This document shows, piece by piece, positions 35,023 through 43,257 of a stretch of DNA of 64,000 nt. A program made the position numbers and the translations under genes. Source of the stretch: Ralstonia pickettii (GTDB taxonomy: Bacteria > Pseudomonadota > Gammaproteobacteria > Burkholderiales > Burkholderiaceae); assembly GCF_030582395.1 (NCBI RefSeq), contig NZ_CP104382.1, positions 1,426,001 through 1,490,000 on the forward strand, given 5' to 3'. The notes beneath the pieces were generated by a model, which did no database searches, was not told the DNA's origin, and saw nothing but the letters and a program-made list of their open reading frames with translations. Position 1 is the stretch's first letter. Each line of letters opens with the position of its first letter.

Positions 35023-37380
35023 TGCAATCTCAACATCACCGCCACGGGCCAGACCGACGCCTCCGGTCGCCCAGTGGCCGGCACAGGCGACCTGACCGCG
35101 CTTGGCAGCACGCTATCCGGCAAGAACGTTTCACTCACCGCCAATAACGATGTGTTGCTGGCATCTGCGCAAACCACCACGCAGCAGCAAAGCACCAACA
35201 GCAGCAGCGGCTTCAACGCCGGTGTGGGGCTGTCGCTCGGCGAGCAGACCGGCATCTCTGTCTTTGCCTCTGCCCAGCGCGCCAACGGGAATGCCAATGG
35301 CGACTCGGTCACGCACGTCAATACGAACGTCACGGCATCCGACACGCTCACCGTGCGCTCGGGCCGAGACGCGACGCTGTATGGCGCTCAGGCCAACGGC
35401 GACAAGATCGTCGTCGACGTTGGCCGCAACCTGACCATCACGAGCCCGCAAGACACTGACACGTACCACAGCAAGCAAAGCAGTGCGAGCGGCGGTGTGA
35501 GCATTACGTTTGGGCCAGGCGGCGGCGCCTCCGGCAGCATCGGGCTGTCGCGCGACAAGATCAACTCCGACTACCAGAGCGTCGGTCAGCAATCTGGCCT
35601 GATGGCCGGCTCCGGCGGATTTGATGTGCACGTTGGCGAGCACACGCAACTCAACGCTGGTGTGATCTCCAGCACCGCCGATGCGTCAAAGAACAAGCTG
35701 GACACCGGCACGCTGGGCTTTACCGATCTGCAAAACCGCGCCGAATACAAAGCCGAGCACTCGGGCCTGAACATCGGCTACAGCAGTTCAGGCAGCCTCG
35801 GTAAGAACCTGGCCGGCAATGCACTGGCCAATGCACCTTCGGGCCTGGGGCTGGCCGGCACCAACGGCGAAGCGTCCGGCACCACGCGGGCTGCCGTGTC
35901 AGACGGCACCATCGTCGTGCGCGATCAGGCCAACCAGAAGCAGGATGTCGCCACCCTCTCACGCGACACCGCCAACGCCAACGGCTCAGTGCAGAAGATC
36001 TTCGATCTGAAGCAGGTACAGGAGCGCGTGGAGCTGGGCCGCGAGTTCGGCAAGCTGGGGATGCAGGTGGCCGGCGATGTGGCCGGTGCACTGGCCAAGC
36101 AGAACCCCGACTCGGGCCTCTGGAAAGAGGGGGAACCGGGGCGTATTGCTCTGCATGCGGCCATTGCCGCCATCGGCGCGGCGATGACGGGCGGAGATGT
36201 GGCCGGTGCCGTCGCAGGTACTGTGGCGGGTGACCTCGCCGCAAAGCTGATCGAGAAGTCTGTCCAAGAGGCGACCAAGGGCTTACCACCGAGTGTGCAG
36301 GCGACTGTGGCTAACGTCATCACAAACCTGGTGGCGGGTACGGCCGGGGCTGTGGTTGGGGGTGCGGTGGGCGGGTCCCAGGGGGCTGTGTCAGGTGCCG
36401 GCGGCGCCTTGGCTGCTGATATGTTCAACCGGCAGTTGCATCCGGATGAGCGGAAGCAGCTAGACGAGCTCAAGGAGGGACGCAGCTCGACTGAGCAACA
36501 ACGTCTGGAGGATGCCGCCTGTGCGATGACGCACTGTGCACTGGGTTTGTCGGACGACAACCCCGACAAGGCAGCCAAACTTGCATCCGAGCAGCGCGGA
36601 AAAAACTACCTGCCCGAACAGCGAGAGCTCAGCGGTACCGGGCAATTCACGTACTCCAACAGCATGTTAGGAGACCTCGGGCGCGATTTGCAGGATCGCT
36701 ACAAAGATTGGGTCACACAGAAGCTTGTAAGTGCCAACCAAAGCCTCGATAACGCCATATCCAGCGTCAATCGCGGCATGCAAAACGCAGGGAATGTTGG
36801 GCCGCATGTGACACCAAGCGATATCGATCAGATCACTGGTGGCCGAGGGGGCGGAAACACACCGAGCGGCTCGGCAGGCGCGACAGTTGTGATGGGTGCT
36901 GTGCCATGCGCGCCTGGCCTGCTTTGCCCTGTGCCTGTGGTTGTGCCGGGGGCGCAGGCTCCGTTGCCGGATAATGCGATAGCGTCGGGCCGGAGTGGCG
37001 ATGAGGGGTCGAAATCCGGAGCTTCGAGCAATAGCGCTGCCACATCTGGAGGCACAGCGAACGCCGCTACAGGGCAGAAACTCAATGAGGACTTGGCATC
37101 CAAGATGTCGAAGCCGCTTGTTTCCGACTCCAAACTCGGAGGTTTAATCGATGATCTCTATCGTGACGGAGCAAAAATTGGATCGGGCAGCACCGCTGAT
37201 GCAGTTAGATATGAGAACGCAACAGGTCAACCCGTCGGCGAACGGCTTCATAGGATAAAGGCGGAGAATTACTCGAGAGCACTGCAACGATGGCTTGATA
37301 GTAATCCCGATGCCTCGTTCGCTGATAGATCAACTGCTCAACTCGTTCTTCGTGACATGCAAAAATGCTTTACAAGGAAA
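35023..37380 (+). pseudogene. Orphan cdiA C-terminal segment (cassette 3): FHA-2, pretoxin and toxin, no start
   Basis: About 786 codons of CdiA-type sequence from NLNITATGQTDASGRPVAGT onward, with FHA-2 repeats, the alternating Gly/Ala pretoxin helix region (AAIGAAMTGGDVAGAVAGTV) and a VENN-region equivalent near DAACAMTHCALG. A linker with CAPGLLCPVPVVVPG is followed by a toxin domain (LIDDLYRDGAKIGSGSTADAVR through STAQLVLRDMQ). It lacks signal peptide, TPS domain and start; the open frame back to 34813 is an out-of-frame reading of fragment B. An extra A at 37361-37365 removes the natural end (NALQGK-stop) and fuses the frame to the immunity gene. The toxin class is unassigned. Confidence 0.75.
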
Positions 37381-37755
37381 ATGATGAATAGCGCCAAGGA
37401 ATTTCTAGATGAGATTTCGCCAATCACGGCAATCCCCGCCATTGTCAGTGACACATACGATCTGTGGGGTGAGGATGTTCCAATAACTGTTTTGTTCTCT
37501 AGTATTGGAAAAGGGTTCGCTCGATCCTTTCATCAGTTCTCAAAAGCAGAGATATCGCTCTTTTTTTCAGCTGTCGAAGAAGGGCTAGTTTCCCACGATG
37601 AGCAGTTATCTGCAGCCGTTGCTACCGGACTTCTGGAAGCCCTGTGTATCGCCTCCCAAGCGTCTGAAGACGAGCTGTTATGGTCCACCATTCATGCTCT
37701 GCTTGGGCCGAGATCAAGAGCCTCCCTGGACGCTTGGCTCGATTGGCAAAAATAG
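37381..37755 (+). CDS. Orphan immunity protein (cassette 3), in-frame fusion with the toxin
   Basis: A 124-residue helical protein from MMNSAKEFLDEISPI to DAWLDWQK. The ATG at 37381 would overlap the ancestral toxin stop (AAATGA), as in the other cassettes, so it was a separate immunity gene. Because of the one-base insertion 16 bp upstream, the toxin frame now reads straight into it. It can still start at its own ATG (AAGGAAA just upstream). Its last 46 residues recur in a partial copy at 37870-38014. The family is not recognised. Confidence 0.65.
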   Translation: MMNSAKEFLDEISPITAIPAIVSDTYDLWGEDVPITVLFSSIGKGFARSFHQFSKAEISLFFSAVEEGLVSHDEQLSAAVATGLLEALCIASQASEDELLWSTIHALLGPRSRASLDAWLDWQK

Positions 37756-37839
37756 TGCGTCAAATGCGAAGGCAGAAAGTGGGGCTCAAACCACCACATA
37801 CGACGCGCGTGGGACTGAACACGGTCCCCAGGTCCACGT

Positions 37840-37853
37840 CCCCCCCCCCCCCC
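37840..37853 (+). repeat. Run of 14 C
   Basis: A 14-base cytosine homopolymer just upstream of the duplicated immunity C-terminus. Such a tract is prone to slippage and could switch the frame entering the downstream fragment; it could also be a sequencing or assembly length error. Confidence 0.9.
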
Positions 37854-37869
37854 GCCGGTACGAAGGTGG

Positions 37870-38014
37870 TACCGCAGTCGCTACCGGGCTATTGGAAGCA
37901 CTTTGCAACACATCACAAGCGTCGACTGACCCAAATCTATGGAGCACCATTCACAGCAATCTCGGACCGATATCGACGGCATATGTGGATGCCTGGCTCG
38001 ACTGGCAGAAATAG
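37870..38014 (+). pseudogene. Second, partial copy of the cassette-3 immunity gene (C-terminal third)
   Basis: Encodes AVATGLLEALCNTSQASTDP through DAWLDWQK, matching the last 46 residues of the gene ending at 37755 at about 70% identity. The N-terminal part is absent, replaced by unrelated sequence and the 14-C tract. The open frame reaching back to 37598 is an overlap with the other copy in another frame and not a gene. It is a remnant of a second allele of this immunity type, left by recombination. Confidence 0.75.
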
Positions 38015-38173
38015 GCCACTGAACGCGAATGGGTCACTTAAGCAAGTGGTTCATCTGGAAAAGCGGATAGCGTATCAACAAATCGCCAGAAAAATCCTCT
38101 ACGCTCGTATACTACTTAGTAATCTTTCTTCACAATAACTTTGCAACTAAGGATCGAGACGGAACATTAGCCA

Positions 38174-38407
38174 ATGAGATCCACTGAAGGGGGTTCATTA
38201 CTTGACTTCATTGATACGTTGGATGAGGTTGTTTGGGCAAAGTTCGAGGCAAGAAAACCAACCTTCACGTTTAAGAACGCTCCGCCTTATTCCGAAGATA
38301 GATCGACTAAGCCTCCGTACAGTATTTTCCGATTTAAGAAAGACAACCCGGATGTAATCTCAAAACTTCGGCTCGCAATTACCGAATACAAAAGCCGCAT
38401 AGAATAG
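38174..38407 (+). CDS. Small hypothetical protein in the orphan immunity region (77 aa)
   Basis: A hydrophilic 77-residue product from MRSTEGGSLLDFIDTLDEVV to EYKSRIE. No family recognised. It ends at TAG, but the same frame stays open beyond it and continues as the ORF at 38408-38620. Joined, the two give about 148 codons, a usual immunity-protein size, so this may be the front half of an immunity gene broken by a nonsense mutation. AT-rich like the other cassette genes. The start context is weak. Confidence 0.4.
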   Translation: MRSTEGGSLLDFIDTLDEVVWAKFEARKPTFTFKNAPPYSEDRSTKPPYSIFRFKKDNPDVISKLRLAITEYKSRIE

Positions 38408-38620
38408 GCCATCACGGGACGTAAGCGAGAGAACTTGCCAGGAGCAAACTGGTTGATCTGCCCAAAACGACTTCTGGAGATCGAGCGGATTGCGCTAGCC
38501 GCCAATGTTCCTCCGGGCAACTATATGGCCCAACACGAACCAGAATTTGGCCCCGCCGCATATGACGACATGTCCAATTTAGTGCTTTATCTCCGCCAAG
38601 TCTTTCCAAATCAGCAATAA
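38408..38620 (+). pseudogene. Open frame continuing the 38174 ORF past an in-frame TAG
   Basis: About 70 codons in the same frame as the preceding ORF, containing NWLICPKRLLEIERIALAAN and ending YLRQVFPNQQ. The only in-frame start candidates are TTG at 38435 and a late ATG. Having no start of its own and sharing the frame, it is most simply the back half of one interrupted gene. Alternatively it is a separate remnant of another immunity protein. Confidence 0.35.
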
Positions 38621-38690
38621 CCATCGATTGCAGCAACCGCCACAAGACCGACTGAGTCACAATCTTGGTCGAGCACGATGTGATGATCGA

Positions 38691-38884
38691 CCTTGCAAAA
38701 ATGGCAACTTTTCAGCTCATAGCGATGCGCATGTCGGCGGCAATGTCGCCCGCTGACAACTTTGCCTGTAAGCGCTGCAGACCGAGCGCTTCTCTCTCAA
38801 ATCGAAAGCCTGCCGGACACTACTTTGCAGGGAGACCTGCGAGACAACTCGAACAGCGCAACCATAATTATTAAATTGAAATGA
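38691..38884 (+). pseudogene. Frameshifted toxin C-terminal tail (cassette 4)
   Basis: One frame reads CKNGNFSAHSDAHVGGNVAR up to 38752 and then stops. The next frame continues from 38753 as LTTLPVSAADRALLSQIESL and runs to a TGA at 38882-38884. The two parts look like one toxin tail split by a single-base indel near 38750. The immunity gene begins 7 bp after the stop, the same toxin-immunity order as in the other cassettes. The toxin class is unknown. Confidence 0.45.
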
Positions 38885-38891
38885 TGAAGTT

Positions 38892-39695
38892 ATGAATAAC
38901 GATCTCATCGAAAAGAAGCGGAGGGGATTCCAATTTTCCCTGAAACATATCCCTCAGGTTGCGCAGAAGATACGTTATCGAATCAAACCTATTAGCTTGA
39001 GCGGCTGCTATAACAGCCTGTCCAATGATCACCTGACAGTGGCCTTTTTTGAGTACTTTGCAAACAACAACCAAACAAATTTAAAGCAAAATTTATACAC
39101 GGGCTGTCAGCTAACGTTGGCTGACATAGCCATCGATAGTTATCAGAAATTTGAGGTCGGAGCCGAATTACTATATGCCCTTCTTTCTGATTCCCATGAG
39201 ATGGTTACGGAGATGGCAAAACTGGAACCCGACCACTTTGTTTCCGCCAGGGACAACCCGGTCAACCCTCAATTCCAAGTGCACATGTGGCAATTGGCGA
39301 TACAGGGCGATTATTCGTCCCTCGAAGCCAAAGTTGATCGCCTAGAAAAAAATGGTCGCAAGTCGGAGCGCATAGCGGCAGCGCAAAGGAAAGATTTCTT
39401 TTCACTGCTGATGGGAGCCGATAAACCTAGCCTAGAAAATTTGATTCTGCAGCACGCCGATGTGCCCAGTCAGAATGCCTTGACGGAAGACTATTTTTCC
39501 TACCTTGCCACGCTTGAAACCAAACTGTGCTGGTATCGCGGCCTTCCCGTCGAGATCAACCATCCCATGGTGCCAATGGATTTGATGCCGATCCGCCCCC
39601 TCGACCATTACGACGATGTGTATGACTTTCTAAAGCCCGGATGGGTACCTCCACCGCAAGGGCTGGCCGGCAAGCTGTCACGGTGGTTCAGGTAA
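38892..39695 (+). CDS. Orphan immunity protein (cassette 4, Imm49-like)
   Basis: A 267-residue helical cytosolic protein (MNNDLIEKKRRGFQFSLKHI, mid-region QVHMWQLAIQGDYSSLEAKV, C-terminus GLAGKLSRWFR). Size, helical content and the central W-LAIQGDY segment resemble Imm49-family immunity proteins; this is pattern memory, not a search. It follows a frameshifted toxin tail by 7 bp and is followed at once by another cdiA FHA-2 fragment, so it is the last cassette of the island. The frame is intact. Confidence 0.6.
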   Translation: MNNDLIEKKRRGFQFSLKHIPQVAQKIRYRIKPISLSGCYNSLSNDHLTVAFFEYFANNNQTNLKQNLYTGCQLTLADIAIDSYQKFEVGAELLYALLSDSHEMVTEMAKLEPDHFVSARDNPVNPQFQVHMWQLAIQGDYSSLEAKVDRLEKNGRKSERIAAAQRKDFFSLLMGADKPSLENLILQHADVPSQNALTEDYFSYLATLETKLCWYRGLPVEINHPMVPMDLMPIRPLDHYDDVYDFLKPGWVPPPQGLAGKLSRWFR

Positions 39696-39812
39696 AGGAC
39701 AAGACAGCAACATCCAAATCAATGCCGGCGACCCGCTCATGATCCGCTCCGGCGGCGATACGAAGGTGCGTGGTGCCGCTGTCTACGGCCAGCAGGTGGT
39801 CGCCATCCGCGG
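39693..39812 (+). pseudogene. Decayed cdiA FHA-2 fragment C, right end of the CDI island
   Basis: Matches cdiA around 30175-30265 (NAGDPLMIRSGGDTKVRGAA, then VYGQQVV) and is close to fragment A. Its first bases also echo the GKDSNI segment of cdiA near 29925. Homology ends about 39812; the deacylase gene starts 103 bp later. Marks the right boundary of the island. Confidence 0.8.
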
Positions 39813-39914
39813 CGTCGCAAACACATGTCCCCCCCACATACCGGCCCCAACCATTTGCATGCAACGCAAGGATCCAGGCTCCTTACACTCGCTGCAAACT
39901 CACAGGAAGCCGAT

Positions 39915-41507
39915 ATGCGCCCACACCGTCTGCCGCAGTGCCTGCTGTCCGCCCTCACCCTGAGCCTTGCGCTTGCCGGCCCAGCCCGTGCCGCGCCGGA
40001 GCCTGAACCACTCGACATCCTGATCCGCAACGGCACCGTGGTCGACGGCCGCGGCGGCGCGCCATTCGTGGCCGACGTGGGTATCCGCCATGACCGCATC
40101 GTGCTGGTGCAGCCCTCCGCCGGGGGCGTGCAGGCGAAAACGGTGCTCGACGCGCGCGGGCTGGTGGTGGCGCCGGGCTTTATCGATCCGCATACGCACG
40201 CCTATCACAACCTCATCGCCAAAGATCGGCATCAGAACCTGCCCTACCTGCTGCAGGGGGTGACGACGGTGGTGATCGGCAACGACGGCATCGTGCTCGA
40301 AGGCGACGGGCCGGATCTCGACCGCATCGGGCCGACGCTCAAGGCGCTGGAAGCCAACCGCATCGGCACCAACGTGGCCATGCTGGTGGGCCACAACGCC
40401 GTGCGCCACCGCGTGATGGGCGACGTGGCCCGTGTACCCACCGCTGAAGAACTCAAAGCCATGCAGGGCCTGATGGAAGACGGCATGCGCGACGGCGCCT
40501 TCGGCATGTCGACGGGCCTCGTGTACACACCCGGTGTGTTCGCCAAGACCGACGAGGTGGTGGCGCTGGCCAAGACCGTGGCCGCGCGTGGCGGCATCTA
40601 CGACACGCACCTGCGCGACGAGGGCAACTTTCGCACCGGCCTCGTCAACGCCGTGAAGGAGGCGCTGGACATCGGCCAGCAGTCGGGCATCCCGATCCAC
40701 ATCTCGCACATCAAGGCGCTGGGTGTGGATTCGTGGGGCAAGAGCGCCGAGATCATCAGCCTGATACGGCAGGCGCAGGGCAACGGCATGAACGTATCGG
40801 CAAGCCAGTATCCGTACACGGCGTCGAGCACGCACATCATTCCGGCGCTGGTGCCGGGCTGGGCACGCGACGGCGGCAACGACGCGCTGCTCAAGCGGCT
40901 GGAAGACCCCGCCACGCGGGCGCGCATTGCCACCGACATGGAAAAGGCCATGCAACAGCGCAACGGGCCGGCGGCGCAGGTGCTGATCTCCGCCAACCCC
41001 GAATACAACGGGCAGTCGCTCGAGGCGCTGGGCAAGAAGCTCGGCGTGAGCCCCGTCGATGCGGCCATCAGCGTGATCCAGCACGGCGGCACGAACATCG
41101 TGTCGTTCAACATGAGCGATGCCGACCTGGAAGCGTTCATGCAGCAGGACTTTGTCGTGGGCGGCTCCGACGGTATTGCCGGACACCCGCGCGAGGCCGG
41201 CACGTTCGCGCGCCGCATTGGCGAATACGTCACGCGCAAGCATGTGATGACGCTGCCGTTTGCCATCCGCCAGGCCAGCGCGCGCACGGCCGAAATCTTC
41301 GGCATCAAAGATCGCGGCACCGTGCAGACGGGTAAGTTTGCCGACCTGGTCGTCTTCGACCCCGCCACGTACGCCGACCGTGCGAGCTATGAACAACCGG
41401 CGTTGCCGCCTGTGGGCGTGCGCTGGGTGCTCGTCAACGGCGCGGTGGCCGTGGCAGATGGCAAGGCGGTGCCGGAGGTGCTGGCAGGGCGGGCGCTGCG
41501 CAAGTAA
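39915..41507 (+). CDS. N-acyl-D-amino-acid deacylase (D-aminoacylase), exported
   Basis: A 530-residue amidohydrolase that releases D-amino acids from N-acyl-D-amino acids. The signal peptide (1-26, ending ARAAP) predicts export. Metal site: His93 and His95 in FIDPHTHAYHN; later HISHIKALG and the GGSDGIAGHPRE segment carry further ligands. At residues 122-125 it reads GNDG where well-studied D-aminoacylases have a Cys ligand in GNCG, so metal binding may differ. ATG at 39915 has AGGAAG upstream; the earlier in-frame codons back to 39825 overlap cdiA debris. It leads into the RidA and DadA-like genes. Confidence 0.85.
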   Translation: MRPHRLPQCLLSALTLSLALAGPARAAPEPEPLDILIRNGTVVDGRGGAPFVADVGIRHDRIVLVQPSAGGVQAKTVLDARGLVVAPGFIDPHTHAYHNLIAKDRHQNLPYLLQGVTTVVIGNDGIVLEGDGPDLDRIGPTLKALEANRIGTNVAMLVGHNAVRHRVMGDVARVPTAEELKAMQGLMEDGMRDGAFGMSTGLVYTPGVFAKTDEVVALAKTVAARGGIYDTHLRDEGNFRTGLVNAVKEALDIGQQSGIPIHISHIKALGVDSWGKSAEIISLIRQAQGNGMNVSASQYPYTASSTHIIPALVPGWARDGGNDALLKRLEDPATRARIATDMEKAMQQRNGPAAQVLISANPEYNGQSLEALGKKLGVSPVDAAISVIQHGGTNIVSFNMSDADLEAFMQQDFVVGGSDGIAGHPREAGTFARRIGEYVTRKHVMTLPFAIRQASARTAEIFGIKDRGTVQTGKFADLVVFDPATYADRASYEQPALPPVGVRWVLVNGAVAVADGKAVPEVLAGRALRK

Positions 41508-41567
41508 AACGCGGGAGCGCTACCATCGACGCTCCTTTCGCTTTTTTGAATCCACATCCAAATCGAC

Positions 41568-41924
41568 ATGACCGACATCCAACGCCTCCACACCAACGCC
41601 CGCATGAGCCAGATCGTGATCGCCAACGGCATCGTGCATCTGGCAGGGCAAGTACCCGACGTCGACTTCCAGTCGGTCACCGAGCAGACCAACAACATTC
41701 TCGAGCGCATTGACGCCCTCTTGGCTGAAGCGGGTGTCGACAAGACGCGACTGATCTCCGCCAACATCTGGCTGACCGACGCCAAGCACTTCGCCGAGCT
41801 GAATGCGGCGTGGGAAGCCTGGGTACCAGCCGGCCACGCACCTACGCGTGCTTGCGTGCAGTCGGGCCTGATGCGCCCGGGCATTGACGTGGAGATCGCC
41901 GTCACGGCGCTGGCCAAGGGTTAA
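41568..41924 (+). CDS. RidA family protein (YjgF/UK114)
   Basis: A 118-residue RidA-superfamily protein with the pattern NGIVHLAGQVPD near residue 19, a central NNILERIDALLAEAGVDKTR helix and the C-terminal TRACVQSGLMRPGIDVEIAV. The substrate Arg of canonical RidA is usually in a PxRSxV motif; here the motif is TRACVQ, also with an Arg. RidA hydrolyses reactive enamine/imine intermediates made by amino-acid oxidases and dehydratases. It lies directly before a DadA-like dehydrogenase (13-bp gap), so quenching imines from that reaction is a sensible role. Confidence 0.88.
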   Translation: MTDIQRLHTNARMSQIVIANGIVHLAGQVPDVDFQSVTEQTNNILERIDALLAEAGVDKTRLISANIWLTDAKHFAELNAAWEAWVPAGHAPTRACVQSGLMRPGIDVEIAVTALAKG

Positions 41925-41937
41925 GGAGTCAGCCGCC

Positions 41938-43191
41938 ATGCGCTTCGACACCCTTGTGCTCGGCGCCGGCATTGTCGGCGTATCGGTGGCGGTGCATCTG
42001 CAGAAACGCGGGCGTGCCGTCGCGCTGGTGGACCGCCGGGCGCCGGGCTTTGAGACGTCATTCGGCAATGCCGGGCTGATCCAGCGCGAGGGTGTGTATC
42101 CATATGCGTTCCCGCGCGATCTGTCGACGCTGTTGCGTTATGCGGGCAACACGTCGGCGGACGTGCATTACCACCCCGGCGATCTGCCCCGGCTGCTGCC
42201 GTTCTTGTGGCAGTACTGGCGCAACTCTCACCCCACCCGGCACGCGGCGATTGCGCGTGCGTATGCGCCGCTCATCGCCCACAGCGTGAGCGAGCATCGT
42301 GCACTGGCCGAAGCCGCCGGTGCCCTGCATCTGATCCGGCCCAGCGGCTGGATCAAGGTTTTCCGCAACGCTGCCACGCAGGACAAGGAAACCCGCAACG
42401 TCGAACGCTGGCAACGCGAGTACGGCGTCGCATTTGAAGCGCTCGACCCTGCGCACCTGCGCACGGCCGAGCCGCATCTGGACACATCCCTGCTGGGCGG
42501 CCTGCGCTACACGGAAGCCGACTCCGTGAGCGATCCCCACGCGCTGGTCACCGCCTATGCGAAGTACTTCCAGCAACTCGGCGGCCGTCTGTTTGAAGCC
42601 AACGCCAACACGCTCACGCCCAACGCACCGTGGCTGCTGCAGACCAAGGATGGAGAGCTGCGCGCAGACAACGTCGTCATCGCCATGGGCCCCTGGGCGG
42701 ACGTCATCACCTCGCGCCTGGGCTACAGCCTGCCGCTGGCCGTCAAGCGCGGATACCACATGCACTACGCACCCGCGCAGGGTGCGCAGTTGAACCATCC
42801 CGTGCTCGATGCGGACGGCGGTTATGTGCTGGCACCGATGGCGCGCGGCATCCGGCTGACGACCGGCGCGGAACTTGCGCACCGCGATGCACCGAAGACG
42901 CCCGTACAACTCAACGCCGTCGAGCCGGTCGCCCGCAAGCTCTTTCCGCTGGCCGAACGTGTGGATGCGGAACCCTGGATGGGCTCCCGCCCCTGCACGC
43001 CCGACATGCTGCCGATCATCGGGCCGGCACCGCACCACGCAAACATGTGGTTCGCGTTCGGCCATGCACACCACGGCCTGACGCTGGGGCCGATCACCGG
43101 GCGATTGATTGCGGAAATGATCACGGGCGAGACACCGACCGTAGATGCTCGCCCGTTCCGTGCACAGCGGTTCTGGGAATCGGCGCGCTAG
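41938..43191 (+). CDS. FAD-dependent D-amino-acid dehydrogenase (DadA-like)
   Basis: A 417-residue flavoprotein of the DAO/DadA family: FAD-binding GAGIVG at residues 9-14, the ETSFGNAGLIQ segment and the C-terminal GHAHHGLTLGPITGRLIAEM. It should oxidise D-amino acids to 2-oxo acids and ammonia via an imine, passing electrons to the respiratory chain. ATG at 41938 has AAGGAG at suitable spacing just after the RidA stop. With the upstream deacylase and RidA protein it forms a likely D-amino-acid salvage operon. The true substrate (D-Ala, D-Pro, 4-hydroxy-D-proline or other) is not visible. Confidence 0.85.
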   Translation: MRFDTLVLGAGIVGVSVAVHLQKRGRAVALVDRRAPGFETSFGNAGLIQREGVYPYAFPRDLSTLLRYAGNTSADVHYHPGDLPRLLPFLWQYWRNSHPTRHAAIARAYAPLIAHSVSEHRALAEAAGALHLIRPSGWIKVFRNAATQDKETRNVERWQREYGVAFEALDPAHLRTAEPHLDTSLLGGLRYTEADSVSDPHALVTAYAKYFQQLGGRLFEANANTLTPNAPWLLQTKDGELRADNVVIAMGPWADVITSRLGYSLPLAVKRGYHMHYAPAQGAQLNHPVLDADGGYVLAPMARGIRLTTGAELAHRDAPKTPVQLNAVEPVARKLFPLAERVDAEPWMGSRPCTPDMLPIIGPAPHHANMWFAFGHAHHGLTLGPITGRLIAEMITGETPTVDARPFRAQRFWESAR

Positions 43192-43257
43192 TTCGGCCGG
43201 CCAGGGTGCTGGAGGCAGTGGATCGGCACGTCATCGTCCCGCGGGAGGACGAACCCA

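Noticed and set aside
37598..37869. The upstream part of a frame running 37598-38014
   Set aside because: It overlaps the intact immunity gene in another phase; only its end (37870-38014) is meaningful, as a copy of the immunity C-terminus.
38665..38874. A 69-codon ORF on the plus strand
   Set aside because: Other frames in the same DNA give better toxin-tail-like sequence ending at the immunity gene; this frame looks incidental.
32964..39812. The island considered as a prophage or IS-driven region
   Set aside because: No transposase, integrase, terminal inverted repeat or phage structural gene is visible; the repeats are all cdiA-derived.
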